From assembly GCA_002573585.1 (NCBI GenBank), contig PDNB01000123.1, positions 28,895-92,894 on the forward strand: a stretch of DNA of 64,000 nt, given 5' to 3'. The stretch's first letter is position 1. Each line of letters opens with the position of its first letter. Origin of the DNA: Helicocarpus griseus UAMH5409 (lineage: Eukaryota > Ascomycota > Eurotiomycetes > Onygenales > Ajellomycetaceae). The notes under the pieces were generated by a model that saw only the letters and a program-made list of their open reading frames with translations, searched no databases and had not been told where the DNA came from. A program made the position numbers and the translations under genes. Of this stretch, positions 1 to 12,370 are shown piece after piece.

Positions 1-1946
1 TGTACGCCTTCCAGGAGGTTGTCATGCCCATTGCTTATGAATTCGATCCAGATCTAGTTATCAGTAAGGCTCCCCCGTAGCTATTGCTTATTCTCCACCG
101 TACTAACTTATAATGCTAGTATCTGCTGGCTTCGACGCTGCGGTCGGTGACGAATTGGGAGGATGCTTTGTTACTCCCCCGTGCTACGCCCATATGACTC
201 GTATGCTTATGAATTTGGCTGGCGGTAAAGTTGCGGTTTGCTTAGAAGTGAGCTTTAATAATCCTTTCTTCTTGTTTAGACATGTAACGCCAATGTCTAA
301 TCTACCATCATACAGGGAGGATATAATTTCCGGTCAATATCCAAGTCGGCGCTTGCTGTCACTAGAACTTTAATGGGTGAACCCCCTGACCGTCTTGGTG
401 CTGCATCCGCATCGCGACCTGCAGTACACACTGTGAAGCGAGTCGCGCAGATCCAGGCTGCGTACTGGAAGTGCATGTATCCGAAAGGTGAACAAACACT
501 GATCTACTTAGAATGAGTTCTTTGCTTACCAGCCTTTGCAGGACCCCTAGGGACGTTCCAGGGTAATCGGGTTCATGGTAAGGTCATTCCAGAGTTTGGT
601 CTAGAGGATGACAGACTTATACGGTTTTTGCAGATATTATACGGCAATTCCAAGCGAAACAGTTGTACGACGACTGCAAACTTACGAACCTTTACATTTA
701 CCGCGATACACTCTCCAGATCATTTGAGAATCAAGTCCTTGCAAGGTCAGATCATATTCCCGATTGTATAGACTGCTGCTTTCTATTGCCCAATGCTAAC
801 TGGTTTTTGTGCAGCCAAAACTACGACAAGGAAAACCCACTCCTTGTTATCTTCCATGATCCGTACGTCAATCATACCTCAGCCCTCTTACACGTGTGTC
901 AAATTAGCTGACTCGAATCGCCAGTCCCGAACTCATGGGCATCCCTCATCCCGTCACAAACGCTCTGGAACCTCACAACTGCTGGCTAGTACGTCCCCGG
1001 AAATTCCTGCATTTCTGTCCCAGTTCATGGGAATGGCTAACGGAGAAACAAGGCTGATGTCGTCAAGGACTATGTTGAATGGGCCGTGAAGAACGGATAT
1101 GGCGTGATTGATGTTAACGTCCCAAAACATATTACTTCGACTGAGGTGAGCACGAACAAATTTCACGATGCATTGTGTTAGAAGCGAGCCTTTTACTGAC
1201 CGTGTTTTGTTTCGTTTCATAGACAACAGGCGCTTATCAAGAAGATGACCGAACTCGCACGCAGATGAGCGACCAGCTCGCTACGTATCTGTGGGAGAAC
1301 TATATCGAGTGCGTAATTTTCCACGTTCTCCCAAATACCCCAGAAAAAACACTATCTGACAAAGAAATCAAACCACAGGCCAAACGACGCGACGAGCATC
1401 TTCTTCCTCGGCGTGGGAAACGCGTACTTCGGCCTCGCCAACCTCCTAGTGAATATGGGTATGTAAAACATAAAAAGGGGACATCTTACATGCATGATCA
1501 ACCACATGCTCTAACAAAAGCAATCACCGGCCCAGCTAATAAAAACCAATTCGCAGAACGCGTCCACCAACGCGTCAACGGCGTCATCTCCTTCGTCGCC
1601 GAGAACCCCGTCCGCGCCGTCTCAAGCAACACCACCACCTGGCTGTCCAAGTGGTATAAAGAGGTAATACCTGCTTTTTATTACCCTGGTTTTCCCCATC
1701 TCGTTCCCCTAATTACCGTCCCCAAAATCTAGATACTAACCACGTTTATCAACATTTAAGAACTCCCTCGTCTACGTCTCGCACCTGCACAGCGTCTGGG
1801 CCGGGCCGGAGAACAGCCGCAAGCTCTCAAAGCGGTATGGACGGTTGAAGAAGTCGCCGAATCGCGGGTTGAATGAGATGCTGGCTGCGCATAGGGAGGA
1901 GGTGTTTGCGTGGATTGCGGAGAGGGTTGAGGAGGAGGAGGAGTGA
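1..1946 (+). CDS. HDA1: Class II histone deacetylase HDA1/Clr3, 3' part
   Basis: The gene is cut by the window start, so the N-terminal catalytic half is missing. Twelve exons join in frame: 1-63, 120-247, 316-487, 542-577, 634-745, 815-862, 925-988, 1053-1145, 1223-1308, 1379-1458, 1557-1663 and 1761-1946. The first exons give the end of the deacetylase domain (IISAGFDAAVGDELGG, then VCLEGGYNLRSISKSAL with the glycine loop near the active site). Later exons give the C-terminal Arb2-type domain (NPLLVIFHDPPE, MGIPHPVTNALEPHNCW, FFLGVGNAYFGLANLLVN). The protein ends in a charged EEEEE tail. The first intron has a textbook TACTAAC branch site. Family members remove acetyl groups from histone tails and silence chromatin; Aspergillus calls the orthologue hdaA. 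Eleven introns in under 2 kb is dense but every junction keeps phase. Confidence 0.93.
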
Positions 1947-2339
1947 TTGGACTTTCTTCAGTTTATGGTCGAGGTCGATTGCTGTTTGTGAAAGGGGATC
2001 ATGCTGCTGCTTTTTGATTCTTGGTGGATTGGTACCTAGGTACGTTATGTTAGACGAGGAAGGGGAGATGAGGTGAGGCAATATTTACGCGTGAATGTGA
2101 TGTGATGGAGATTTATAGATGATGCTATGCATGCTATTGATGTTTTCTTTTTTGCAGTGAGGATTTTTCAATGATTTAGTTACTTTTGTTATTCGCTCTT
2201 GTGCGACTATTTATATACACTTTATCCGAACGCAGCCAGAACACGATACAACAGAACACCCTAGAATCGAGACAAATGTCAAAAGGAGACCAATTGAACG
2301 AACAGGAACCAAAAACGGAAGAAAAAAGAAAACCCATCA
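1947..2339. other. Spacer downstream of HDA1
   Basis: AT-rich 3' flank of the deacetylase gene. I see no coding potential or repeat in it; it presumably contains the 3' untranslated region. Confidence 0.5.
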
Positions 2340-4110
2340 GGACAAAAAGGGGAATGGTATAGCTCTCTGCGAAACCTTTCCTCAGCGCGACCAAACAAAA
2401 GACAAAACGAGGCATGTCAAGAGGAACCCGAGCAGACTACATTTCTTCATCAACTCGGAATCCCAAGAACATCCATCATCGCCTTGGGCACGATTACTTT
2501 CATCATAGGAATAAGGCAGAGCCGACAACCAAACCAACCCAACTGCGAAAAAAGAAAAAGCCTTTAACTCAACACGAACCCAAAAACGACGTATATCAAG
2601 CGATCCCAAATAGACTACATTTCTTCATCGACTCGGAATCCCCCAAGATATGCCATCGCCTGGGCACGACAACTTGCAAGTGAAGAGGCAAGGCAGAGAG
2701 AGTCCCAACCAAAAACCAACCCGAACCAACTGCGGAAAAAAAGCCCTTTCCTCAGCTCGAACAATGTAAAACAAAAAGAGAGGCGCGAGGCACACATCCT
2801 GAGAGTGCCGAAAAGACTACATTTCTTCATCAATCCGGCAAATCCCAAGAAACATACATCCCATCCATCGCCTGTCCTGGGCTCAGCGCGACCCAAAAAA
2901 GGAATGTTAAACAAAAAAAAGCGGAGGCATTGTTCTTGAAGATATTGCCGAATAGACTACATTTCTTCATCAATCCGACAATTCTCAAAAACATTCCCAT
3001 CGCCCGGGTACGATATCTTCGTCATAGGAAAAGGGACTGCAGAGAGAAACGAAAAACCCACACAAAAACGTTGTGCAAAAGATTTCCTCAGCGCGGAACC
3101 AGAACAGGGGGAAAATGTCAAGCGATTCGGCCGGTTACGCTCGTTTCCGATATCGCGGGCAACTCACCGTCCTGGTCCGATAGTGTACATCACAGGAATA
3201 TAGCAAACTGTAGTGGAGAGGGAGAGAAAGGACACCCTTCAGCGCGGGACTCAGAACAACGAGGGCAATGATGTCCTTTTGCGATTCGGCCGGTTACGCA
3301 CGTTTCCGAAATCGCGAACAAGCCCAACCCGTCCAGGAACAACGCGCTTTGGGAAACCTAAAGAAAGAGGAGGGGGGAAGTATAAGGCAAGGGCGTCCTA
3401 GCACGAACCAGGATACAGAAGTACGGGGGATATGATGTCCTAACGCGATTCGGCCGGTTACGCATCTCAGACACACCACCGCCCGCCGCCTGCCTGGGAC
3501 GTGTTTCGGGTAAGAAGCCAGATAGAAAAGGAGGGAAGAAGACCCTAGCACGAAAGTACGGGAGGTGTCCTGTATGCGATTAGGCTGGTTACGCGCGTTT
3601 ACGGCATCGCGGACAATCTCACCACCGCCTGAGACGTGCTTTTGGGACTCAACCCGAGAAAGGGGGAGAGTAGGAGAGGGAGGGAGAGAGAGAGAGAAGG
3701 GGATCCACTCAGCCAACACGGTCCTCAGAGTGAGTGAGAATGCAAAAGATGTTAAGATTCGGCCGGTCAAGCACGTTTCCGAAGTCTTGAACACCTAACG
3801 TCTGAGCACGCATATTGTTCATCATAGGAATGGTTAATAGGCAACCAGCGAAAAAAGAGAGAGAGTGAGGCGAGGGGGCGAGGGCGAGGGGGTGGCGCGG
3901 AGGGGACCAAACAGACGCTACCCACATGTCTACTGCATCCGAGGAAGTCTTACGAGTCCATGTGGACGCCTGCTGGTTTCGGGGACGCTCTACTTGAAGG
4001 TCTTAGTTCCACCCTATCAGAGATAGTTGGATGCCAGCCAGCATGCGAGGTACGGGAAAGTAGTGTTTGGGAGAACGCTCCTAGCATCGCGCATCTTCGG
4101 CTACGTTTTG
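2340..4110. repeat. Degenerate tandem array, about 9-11 units of 130-200 bp
   Basis: Diverged direct repeats fill this spacer. The early units share the phrase gactacatttcttcatc, at 2435, 2613, 2815 and 2955. The later units share gattcggccggttacgc or a close variant, at 3124, 3283, 3447, 3578 and 3756. Both types keep the same order: a ctcagcgcga-like start, the core phrase, a cgtttccg..tcgcg segment, a cctgggcacg-like segment, a cataggaa segment and a purine-rich tail. They therefore look like two halves of one decaying array. Spacings of the core phrase are 178, 202, 140, 169, 159, 164, 131 and 178 bp. Remnants may continue to about 4180. No protein is encoded, and the units are too long and too diverged to be a CRISPR array. 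Confidence 0.8.
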
Positions 4111-4446
4111 GGGGGGCATGGGCAAGGGGGGGAAGAGGGGGGGAGAGAGAGAGGAGGAGGAGGAGGAGGAGAGGGTGGGAAGGTAAGACGACACAGCACA
4201 CAGGAAGATCGGAGTACTCAGACCGCCAGGGATAGAGCCGCTAGACACAGAGCTAGGGGACGTGACTGGGGAATGTCGTCATTGGGTGGTTGATCAACCT
4301 GTGTGTTGTGAAGTTCTTACCTAGCGGTAGGAGGCTGCAGAGGGAGACAACACGCGCATAGTGTAGGTCTTTTTTTATGGGTTGGTTGGTTGGTTTAGGG
4401 ATATGCGGTGTTTTGTCTCAGGAGTAAAAAAGGGGGAAGAAGATAG
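4111..4446. other. Purine-rich spacer
   Basis: G- and GGA-rich low-complexity DNA between the tandem array and the duplicated block. It includes a short TTGG run near 4380. No gene is seen. Confidence 0.4.
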
Positions 4447-5275
4447 CCTCAGACAGTCATCCAGCTACAACTGCCCTAACCTGTGAGTAGTGGCAGGAAG
4501 TATCGCCAGGACGGACTTGGTCCGTTTTCTGCAGCGTCTTCATATGGCTATGTGGCATTTCTTGCCGCGGTTTGTTGGGGAGAAGGGACCAGGGAAGGGA
4601 AGGATTCTTTTTTGTTGTGATGAATGCATGTTGAATACATTTCGACAGCCTCAGATATCTCATCCGGCTACGACTGCCCTAACCCGAGAGTGTAGTGACA
4701 GGAAGTATCGCCAGGAAACGAGTGGATCGGAATCACAGCTCGCTCTGTGGTATCATCATGGAATGGCTCTGTGTATCAGTGATGTGGAGGAAGTCTACTG
4801 GACCCTAGGAAACGAGTATCTGCGTTAGCAAATAGGAGTTGCTGGGAACGAGGCAGAGTGGCTGAATGTGAAGCGGGGAAAAGAGGAGGCTGGGGACGAA
4901 GTGAAGGTGAAGAAGGGGATGTGTGTTGGCGAAGGGAAGAAAAGGAAAAGAGAAGAAGAAGAGAGAAAGGGGAGAGGGGGAAGATACCTTGAAGGGTCTG
5001 CTGAGTTGTGCTGGTTGCTATTGCTGACACGAGGGCTAGCAATAGCAACAACAGCAAGATGGACAGCTCAAGTAGACGAGAGATGGGAGTGAAGAAAGAA
5101 AGAAAGGACGAAGAGAAAGAGAAAGAAAAGAACAAGATAAAGCAGACGAGATATCCAAAGATATATCCAAAAAGCTGGCGTGTGGTGTGTGGTGTGTGTG
5201 AGAGAGAAAAGAAAAAGACGAGGGACGAGAAGACAAGAGAGAGAGAGAGAGAGAGAGAGAAGAAGTGTGTAAAGA
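4400..5275 (-). ncRNA. Putative spliced non-coding transcript
   Basis: On the minus strand a TATAAATA box (about 5303-5312) is followed by a strongly pyrimidine-rich leader without an ATG, then a well-formed intron from 4987 down to 4805. The intron has a donor reading AAG/GTATCT, a GCTAAC branch site about 20 nt before the end, and a TTTCCTAG acceptor. These are the hallmarks of a fungal promoter and 5' exon. No conserved protein follows: the second exon holds an 8-codon ORF and then a 68-codon ORF (4457-4663) with no recognisable motif. The 3' end is unknown, so the left boundary is a guess. It could be a long non-coding RNA or a lineage-specific small-protein gene. It lies antisense to nothing I can name. 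Confidence 0.35.
4447..4720. repeat. Direct repeat pair of about 70 bp
   Basis: Two copies of a roughly 70 bp block lie about 200 bp apart, at 4447-4520 and 4648-4720. Both begin gcctcaga and carry the phrases ctgccctaacc and ggaagtatcgccagga, with a few differences between. They are unlike the array to the left. On the minus strand both lie inside the putative second exon of the orphan transcript described next. Confidence 0.75.
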
Positions 5276-5302
5276 AGATGGAGGGAGGGGGGTGAGAAGG
5301 AG

Positions 5303-5312
5303 ATATTTATAC
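5303..5312 (-). promoter_or_regulatory. TATA box of the orphan minus-strand transcript
   Basis: TATAAATA on the minus strand sits directly before a CT-rich leader that includes a (CT)n run, which appears on the plus strand as GA repeats around 5239-5262. Confidence 0.45.
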
Positions 5313-6150
5313 CCCCTCCTGGGGGGCTAAGCGAGTGCGCAAGATCAACCACCGTAAGTGAGATCAGAGTGACTGGCCAGTAGGCAGCAAGATCAGGATC
5401 AGAGGCTGGGAGGGGGGCTGGCATCGCATTCACTGCGCGAGGCAAAATAGAAGAGGGGGTTGGGGGAGGGTTGCTTGAGGTGGTTGAGGGGGGAACACAG
5501 GCGCGTTATGTTGTGTTGTTGTGTTGCTGTTGGGAAAAAAAGGGGTATGTAGGGGAGGATCGGGCGCGCGTCAGGGGTAAGAAGACAGAACACGAAAGAA
5601 GAGATGGGTTCGGGTTGATTCGAGCCTCGAGGGCTGTAGAAGTGTTGCAGGAGACAAGAGGCAGAAAGGAAAAGCATTAAAGCACTAGAAGCAAGCAGAC
5701 ACGCTGCTCCTGGATGTGATGAATAGTAGAGAAGATATAAAAAAGAATGATATATGAATTAAGTCGAGCAGATACATACACGCATACATACATGGGAAAC
5801 GGGAAAGGCATCATTCTACCAGTACACAATGCCCCTGAACCGCCAATAAGTTTATCAAACCACCTCCATATCCATCTTGCCCTCCCCCCAAACCGGCCCC
5901 GTACAGAAGAAAAGCCTCCCCTTGTGTCCTTTAGGAGCTTGAGAAAAACCTGAACCACTATACTCATTATCATCCTTTTCAGTCAACGCCAGATCCTCTT
6001 GCTCCACCAAATCCAAGATGAGTAAAACCAAATAAGAAAGAAACGAACGAGGAGCACTATGATCTCATCGCAGCAAGAGTTAGAAAGAAAACAAAAGTCT
6101 TCTTCCGTTAAGTAACATATTCAACACCCGCCCCTGAATTTTCAAGACCT
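5313..6150. other. Spacer 3' of HSF1
   Basis: Low-complexity sequence between the orphan promoter and the HSF1 stop codon. It presumably carries the HSF1 3' untranslated region near 6000-6150. No gene is supported. Confidence 0.4.
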
Positions 6151-8695
6151 CTACTTATTCCTCTTGCGCCTCTTGTTAGCAGAATTCGTCGTAGCATTGC
6201 CGCCATTACCACTATCAACCCCTTGCACATTCTCATCAACACTAGTGTTGGCTGGACTAGCGGCTTCGCTACTCGAGAACGTCTCTGTGATGCGAGCACC
6301 GTCAGATCCTCTTCGTCCAGCACCGAAATTGTGAGCACCCGAACCACCGCCCACTCCTGCGTTGTCGAGACCACCACTCCCACTGTTCAACCCAGAATAT
6401 CCATCAAAGTACCCAGGAACATGGTTTGGGTCGATAGGGGCATTAGAAGGGTCGAATACATCGGCCCCAGTGGTGGAAGGAAGGGCATCGAAATCGAACA
6501 AGTCGTTGGTGTTGGGATCATGAGCATCAGCGTTGTCATGGGTGTTCTCGTTATCCTGCTCCTTTGCTTGGTCGAATCCAGGTAAGTCTCCTCCCTTATC
6601 CAAGTCTGGATAGTCAGCAAAGTAATCACCGCTGTTAAAAATCTGGTCCAGGTCTAACGGGGGTGGTGGGACGCTAGAATTTAGGTTCCCAGGATCGAGC
6701 CCGGGTATCGATCCGGTGGGGCTCAGGGGCTGTAGTAGGTTTGTGAGATTTTGAACGGAGCGATCTTGTTCTGCTTGCATCTTTACGAGGTTATCAATCT
6801 CCGCACGCGTGTTGGCAAGGCGGGTAGGATAGTTGGCCGGCATAGGAGGTGGAGTCGGCGTGATCAGGGCGTTGTTTCGGGATGCGGTAGTATTTGGATC
6901 GGAGGCATGGTTCTGGTTGGCAATCAAACGGAGCATATCAGCACGTTGCGTGGCTGACAGAGGAGAATTCCCACCCGACGTCTCCAATGACGATAGCATT
7001 CTCGGGAAGTCGGATAGGTTAGACGGTAGATTGTTCCTGGCGTTGGAGTTTTGTATAATAGACATGATGTCTCTTTGAGGATAGTCAGGGGCGGACTGGT
7101 CATGCTGAGTGCTTTGGGATGGTGTTCGCTGGTGCTGCACGGGATGGTGCTGTTGTTGCCGTTGTGGGACTTGTGGCTGGGAGGCGGTGTTTCGAGGACT
7201 GTCAAATAGTTCTTCAATGTTCGCGCTTTGCCGATCAGATTGGGCTCGATGGTCCTGGGACGGGTCGTAGGGGCTGCTGGTCGAGGAAGGGGTCAGTGTG
7301 TTGGCCCGCATGGGTTGTCCGTCACGACCAATCGCTGGAGGTGCCTTCAATAGCAGCGGCTGCTTCTTGAAAGGCCGCTGGGGAGAAATATCCGAATTGA
7401 GGCCTCCTATATAATTGTCCACATCGACAATGTTCCCCTGGGTGGTATCTTGGTGGGGTATGGCCCCAGCAAACGAGTTGACAATTCCCTGAACCCCTTC
7501 ATGGCCTTGCAAACTTCTGTTGTATACCGTGGCTAGGAAAGTGAGGATGGCATTGATGGAGTTTTCGTGTCGGGTATGTTGTTCCTGGAATGTTGCTGCT
7601 TGGCCATAGAGTTGTTCATGCTCCCGTCGTAATTTGCTGATAGTCGAGGATATTACTTGTTGTTGTTGACGAATATTCTGAAGCTCGCGGTACACATTTG
7701 ACAGCTGATCGCTGGGTATTGACCCTTCCCCAGGCCCGATAGAAAGCTGACCACGGAACTTTGACCGATCATGTTGAGCGCCGCCACCTTCTTCAGCATA
7801 GTCCTCATTATCTCCATCGTCCGCGTCGCCCTCGTTCTTCGGGCGAGTCCCACCCTTAGAACCTCTTCCCTGTCCCGCGACATTCTTTGGTTTCTGTATA
7901 AGCCATAGAAGGTCTGGATGTCCGCGCTTGAAGTAAGGATTCGAATATTCGCTGGGACTTTTGTTCTTGCGTTCGCTAGCGCGCATTGAATTATCGGACA
8001 GTCCAACCTTCTTATGGAAGCCGTACATGTTCAACTGTCGGACGAACGAGGCATAATTGTTGTGCTTGAAAAGCTCCGGAATCAAGGTTTTTGCAAACTC
8101 GTCTTCATCCAACACGATAAATGAATTGCCATCGTCGGACCATCGTATCAAATCGGTATTCTTCGACTCGTCAAGAAAACTGGGAGAAAAATGATTAGAC
8201 GCGGTACTCAAATGATTGGTATAAAGGGACCGTGGAAATATACCTGCTCAATTTTTGCACAAAGGGCGGGATCTGTTTCCTCTTAGCCTGCGCATCCTTT
8301 TTCGCCAGAAGCGCTCTTTGCTCCAGTTCCGCCGTGCTCTCACCCATTGTAGGATCGACACTTCCGTCTGCTCTTAATCTACTTTGGTCAATCAAAGGCA
8401 TTAGGTTTGGATCGTGTAGCCGCGCTCTGCTAACAAGTTGGTTCCCGGGCCGGCGCGTGAGCTGATTCGAGGGCTGCTGCAGCGGGTCAACGTCGACGGA
8501 ATGCGGCACAGCGGCGTATTGCGGGGAACCGTCGAGGGCGGAGGGGTCGTGGTGAGAAGGGACGGCCTGGCCCCATTGAAGAAATTGGTCGTTTGAGAGT
8601 TGTGAATCTGCGGGGGCAATCTGCTGACGGATCATGGGAGACGTGCCCGGAGCGGGTCTCTTGCGAGAGACGCCTGGCGACGTCATGGCCAACAT
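6151..8695 (-). CDS. HSF1: Heat shock transcription factor Hsf1
   Basis: Two exons (8695-8244 and 8179-6151) separated by a 64 nt intron encode 826 residues. The HSF-type DNA-binding domain lies at about residues 140-250 and is split by the intron. It contains IPPFVQKLSS, LIRWSDDGNSF, LIPELFKHNNYASFVRQLNM and YGFHKKVG. A coiled-coil trimerisation region follows at about 308-378 (LSNVYRELQNIRQQQQVIS). The long C-terminus is rich in Gln, Asn, Pro and acidic residues, as in activation domains, and the protein ends in a basic KRRKR tail that may act as a nuclear signal. The domain order and length fit Hsf1 rather than Skn7, which would have a receiver domain, or the shorter Sfl1. Hsf1 binds GAA/TTC heat-shock elements as a trimer and controls chaperone genes. 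The first in-frame ATG was chosen; a second one lies three codons later. Confidence 0.95.
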
Positions 8696-10053
8696 GTAAC
8701 AGAGGACTGCGATGCTGACACGCAGCCAGGCTGTGCGGTATGGAAAGAGAACTTAATTGAGCGCGCTTAGAGTGCACGAAATACGAGTTTGAGTTGGGTG
8801 CGAGGCCGGATAAGAAAAGTATATCAAAGTCTATTTCGTGGGCGCTGGGGTGGATAGAAAAGAGGGTATCGTGCCGTGACTCGAGGCTATGGTTGGCGGA
8901 CAGCGGATTCGAAAAATGTTCTCCTCTTAGCAGAATTGATATCGGCAATGCGATGATGGGATATAGAAAGCGGAGGGGAATTTGGAATCCGATTGACCAA
9001 GGAGGTGGTAAGGCGTTTGAGCTGGCGGGGGTATAGAGAGATGATGAAGTCACCAGCAGGGCTTGTTATTGGATTGGAGGGCAAGGGTTACTTTATGGGA
9101 GTAACAGGCAGTAGAAAGGGGTATCTAGCAGAATGTAAAAAGCGCAAAGAGAAGGCAAGTCGGTTGACAGAGAGTGGAGACGGGGGTGGAATGTACAGGA
9201 AAAGGGAGAGTGAGGATGAGGAGGTTGATATATCTTCTTGATCTGATATGTTATTATGCCCGCTGCGGCTCCTGCTCAGTCTTTTTTGGCGGCGGAATGG
9301 CTGGATCGGGAAGGCGGGCAAACACGGCAAACGCGCCAAGAAGTGTTCTGGTTGCTGTACCTGATTGGCTGGCAGCGCACAAGGCAATTGATGTCTCGAT
9401 TACATACAAAAACAGTCTATTGTTATTGTTGATATAGGCTAGATCAGTGTCTTATTCAGGTCAAAATACCCGTACAAACAAAGCTGTCCTTCAAATGAAG
9501 ACAGAGGCTGATATATTGACTATGAATGATGTCTCGTCTGACAAATAAAACCTCTTTTCTTTGACGAGGAGGCTGTCCTTTGATTCCTTATATCTTTATG
9601 ATATATGTTGAAGTTGATCTTAGTATGGATGGAATCTGCTTGAAAAAGCCATCCTTTGCTGCTGTTGTGCTGGACTCAACTTGCTCACTTGAAATGATAC
9701 ATATGTCCAAGACACATCACATACCATAAAGGGAAGAGCAAATTATATGAGTACACTCTCCAACAAGGAAAGAGAAGACACCCAGCTTCCATTCAGTCTC
9801 ACCTAAATCAGTGCTGTTGTATGATATATGTCCTAATACCAGACAAACAAGCTTCATCTTAGCGTTGGAAGAGAGAAGATAGACACTGTTCGGCATATTC
9901 CCCCAGTGCAAAGGGCAGGACACAGCAAATTTCGCTGATTCTTCACCCAACAAGCATATTCCACAGATTGCTAGAAGGGCGGTTGTATTTCTGCGCTTTC
10001 AGCAAAATTCCGACGCCTATGCCAAACGCTGTCCTCAAATGAGCAGAGCCCGA
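8696..10053. other. HSF1 promoter/leader and spacer
   Basis: About 1.3 kb between the HSF1 start and the aldo/keto reductase stop, both genes being on the minus strand. It should hold the HSF1 promoter and leader. Several short ORFs are present but none has a recognisable product. I could not find a canonical array of three GAA/TTC units. Confidence 0.45.
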
Positions 10054-11097
10054 TCACGCTGTCTGCGTCTCTCCAATCAACTTGTTAAACCCACTCAGTA
10101 TCCTCTCCCAATTCTCCGGGTGCTTCGCCGCAAATTTCCCGACAATCCCAGGAGCAGCAAGATCTTCCCGCATCCGCCCCGCATTCTTCGTCCCGTTAAG
10201 CAGTATCGTATTCCCCAACCCCATTACCAGACAGTACAGCGCCGCCTGCGGACTGATCCCCGCCTGGTGACTGAGTAGCCCAACCTCAGCCGACCAGGCC
10301 AGCGTCGGGTTAGCAGTCAGCGTCCAGAAGGACTGGTAGACAATAGAATTCTCCCGGCAGAACTGGCGGAGGGGCACGTCAAATTTGGAGCCGGGGAAGA
10401 AGCGATTTTGTACCACGGCGGGCTTAACTTTTGTCGCAGAGCCGTAGAGGGTTTTAAGCACCGGTAAGGGGCAGTTGGATATGCCCAGGTTGCGGATCTT
10501 GTGGGGGACATATTCTTCCAGCGTTGTCCAGGCTTCTAGTGTCTCGTCGGTGGTGGGGAGGGGGCTGTGCAGAACTAATGCGTCGAGGTAGGCGTCCTTT
10601 TCTGAGCTGGGGTCGTCGCGCGGGCGGAGGTTTAGTAGTGACGATTTGATCGAGGTATGGACCTGCTCTGCTATGGAGGAAGAGGGGTCGTAGGGGATTG
10701 AGTGGGGATCTTGGCCTCCAACTGATGTGTATTTCGTTTGTACCTGTTGCGTGTAGGTCAATAACACTGTCCAGCTCAACTACGCCTGCCCGAAACACCA
10801 GTCAACACAAGGGTGAAGTTCACACACATATACATCCTCCCTCCTCGCTTTACCTTCTGCCAGCGCCTTTCGCAAACCCGCTCCAACCAAATCTTCCCGA
10901 TAATGTTTAGGCTGTGCAGCGGTGTCAATTCCCCTGAAACCAGCACAGAGCGCTTGGTATACGAGATCCGCTGTTTGTTCCTTCTTCCAGGCGGTGCCGT
11001 ACAGGAATACGGGAATGGAGGTTGGCGTGAGAGTGTCTGCTGCTCCAGTCAATGCTGGGCGCAGAAGTAGCTTCTCCCATCGCGATGCAGATGCCAT
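10054..11097 (-). CDS. Aldo/keto reductase family oxidoreductase
   Basis: Two exons (11097-10828 and 10743-10054) with an 84 nt intron give 319 residues, the normal size for an NAD(P)H-dependent aldo/keto reductase. All four catalytic positions are visible: Asp in FRGIDTA, Tyr in KHYRED, Lys in VQTKYTSVGG and His in LDALVLHSP. The motif GISNCPLPVLKTL and the later GISPQAALYCLVM match the barrel helices of the family. Family members reduce aldehydes and ketones in the cytosol; the natural substrate cannot be read from the sequence. The gene stands alone, with no biosynthetic partners beside it, so a general detoxifying role is more likely than a pathway role. This last point is inference. Confidence 0.92.
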
Positions 11098-12370
11098 ATT
11101 ATCAGAAACTCAGCGGATTAGTCAAATGGGAAGTTGTTGCATTGTTTACTCTGTGCTCAGTAGAGAGTTCAAGTCTAGATGGAGGTGCAGCTGAAGCTGT
11201 GACGTAACTATGGGTCAAATCATTGATGCCGAGGCGTTTGTCTTGGCGTCAAAACGCGGCTGTGGCGCTGATGCCGGCTATCACCAATAATAAGAAACGC
11301 GTTCATCATTTTTTTATGATTCAAGATTTGGGAGATGTGATCGCAAGTGGATATCCACACAGAATGCGGAATGGAATAGCTGTCAATCACCAAACAGCCC
11401 TCCGTACATCAGTCATTTAATATCGGGCCAAAATATAGTACTATTGCTTTGCTTGATAAGCGGCCTTTTCAACCCACGAGAAAATGTTGAGCCGCACCAA
11501 GACTTCAAGTTCTGTTGACCGGATTCTGGGAGATGGGCATGTTTGCTTGCGGTGCTTCCTGCTGGCTCTGAAACCCAGTGCTTGATGAAGGCCGGCCAGT
11601 TGACTTACAGATCTTATGTATATGTCACAGCAGACTACCTTTCTCGTATCAACGGCCCAACAATTGGACTCCTAAGGAGAGACCTTTCACGCTGGCCAAT
11701 TGAATGGTAAAAGGCCGTAACGATGCGCTGTCTCTTTTAACTGAGGTCGCCGTCAGGTTCCTGCTGAAGATGATGTTGGAAGGGGCTTGGTTCCTGTAAC
11801 AGATATGGATAGAGATCGGGGCCTAACTGCATTACGTACGTGCGGTGCTCTAGAGCAACCTGTCGATGTCGGGGGGCTGTCTAAATAGCTTTCAAACGCC
11901 TTTTTCTGATACTGCGAATTGGCTAAGCGCAATTTGGGGCGGGAGTCCAAAGGAACTCAATCTCTGGCTAATCTGCCATTACTTTTTCAAACTTAAATGC
12001 TCTTCTAGCTTCGAATAGGTTAATCTACGCAGAAAAGGGGCTTGGCTTCTGATTTTATCAAAATCGTACAGGAAGTCGCATTGACACAATGACCTAGGTA
12101 ATGTACTCTACTAATGCAGCTATCCATGGCAGTGAAATCATTATGGAAGGTGACTTAAAAGAGTTTGATTGAATTTTGGTTATACTCGGTCAAAACTCAG
12201 TTATCTGTTTATGTGAAGAGCGGGTTTATTTCTCACTAACTATCAGTTCCTACAAAAATACAAACATAATTGAACATAGGAGAGACATAAAAGGGCTGGT
12301 GCTTTCTCTTGCAAGGGTCATGCGTACGCCATCCCCTTTTCCAAAAATAACAGCTCGTGGCCTTATATAA
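11098..12370. other. Gene-free stretch upstream of the reductase
   Basis: About 1.3 kb with no ORF that I can defend. The part next to 11098 should contain the aldo/keto reductase promoter. Confidence 0.45.

Noticed and set aside
2340..4110. CRISPR-like array
   Set aside because: Units are 130-200 bp, diverged along their entire length, and lack short identical repeats with unique spacers; the genome is fungal.
5068..5445. 125-codon Ser/Leu-rich minus-strand ORF
   Set aside because: It is the translation of a CT-rich promoter and leader; composition explains it.
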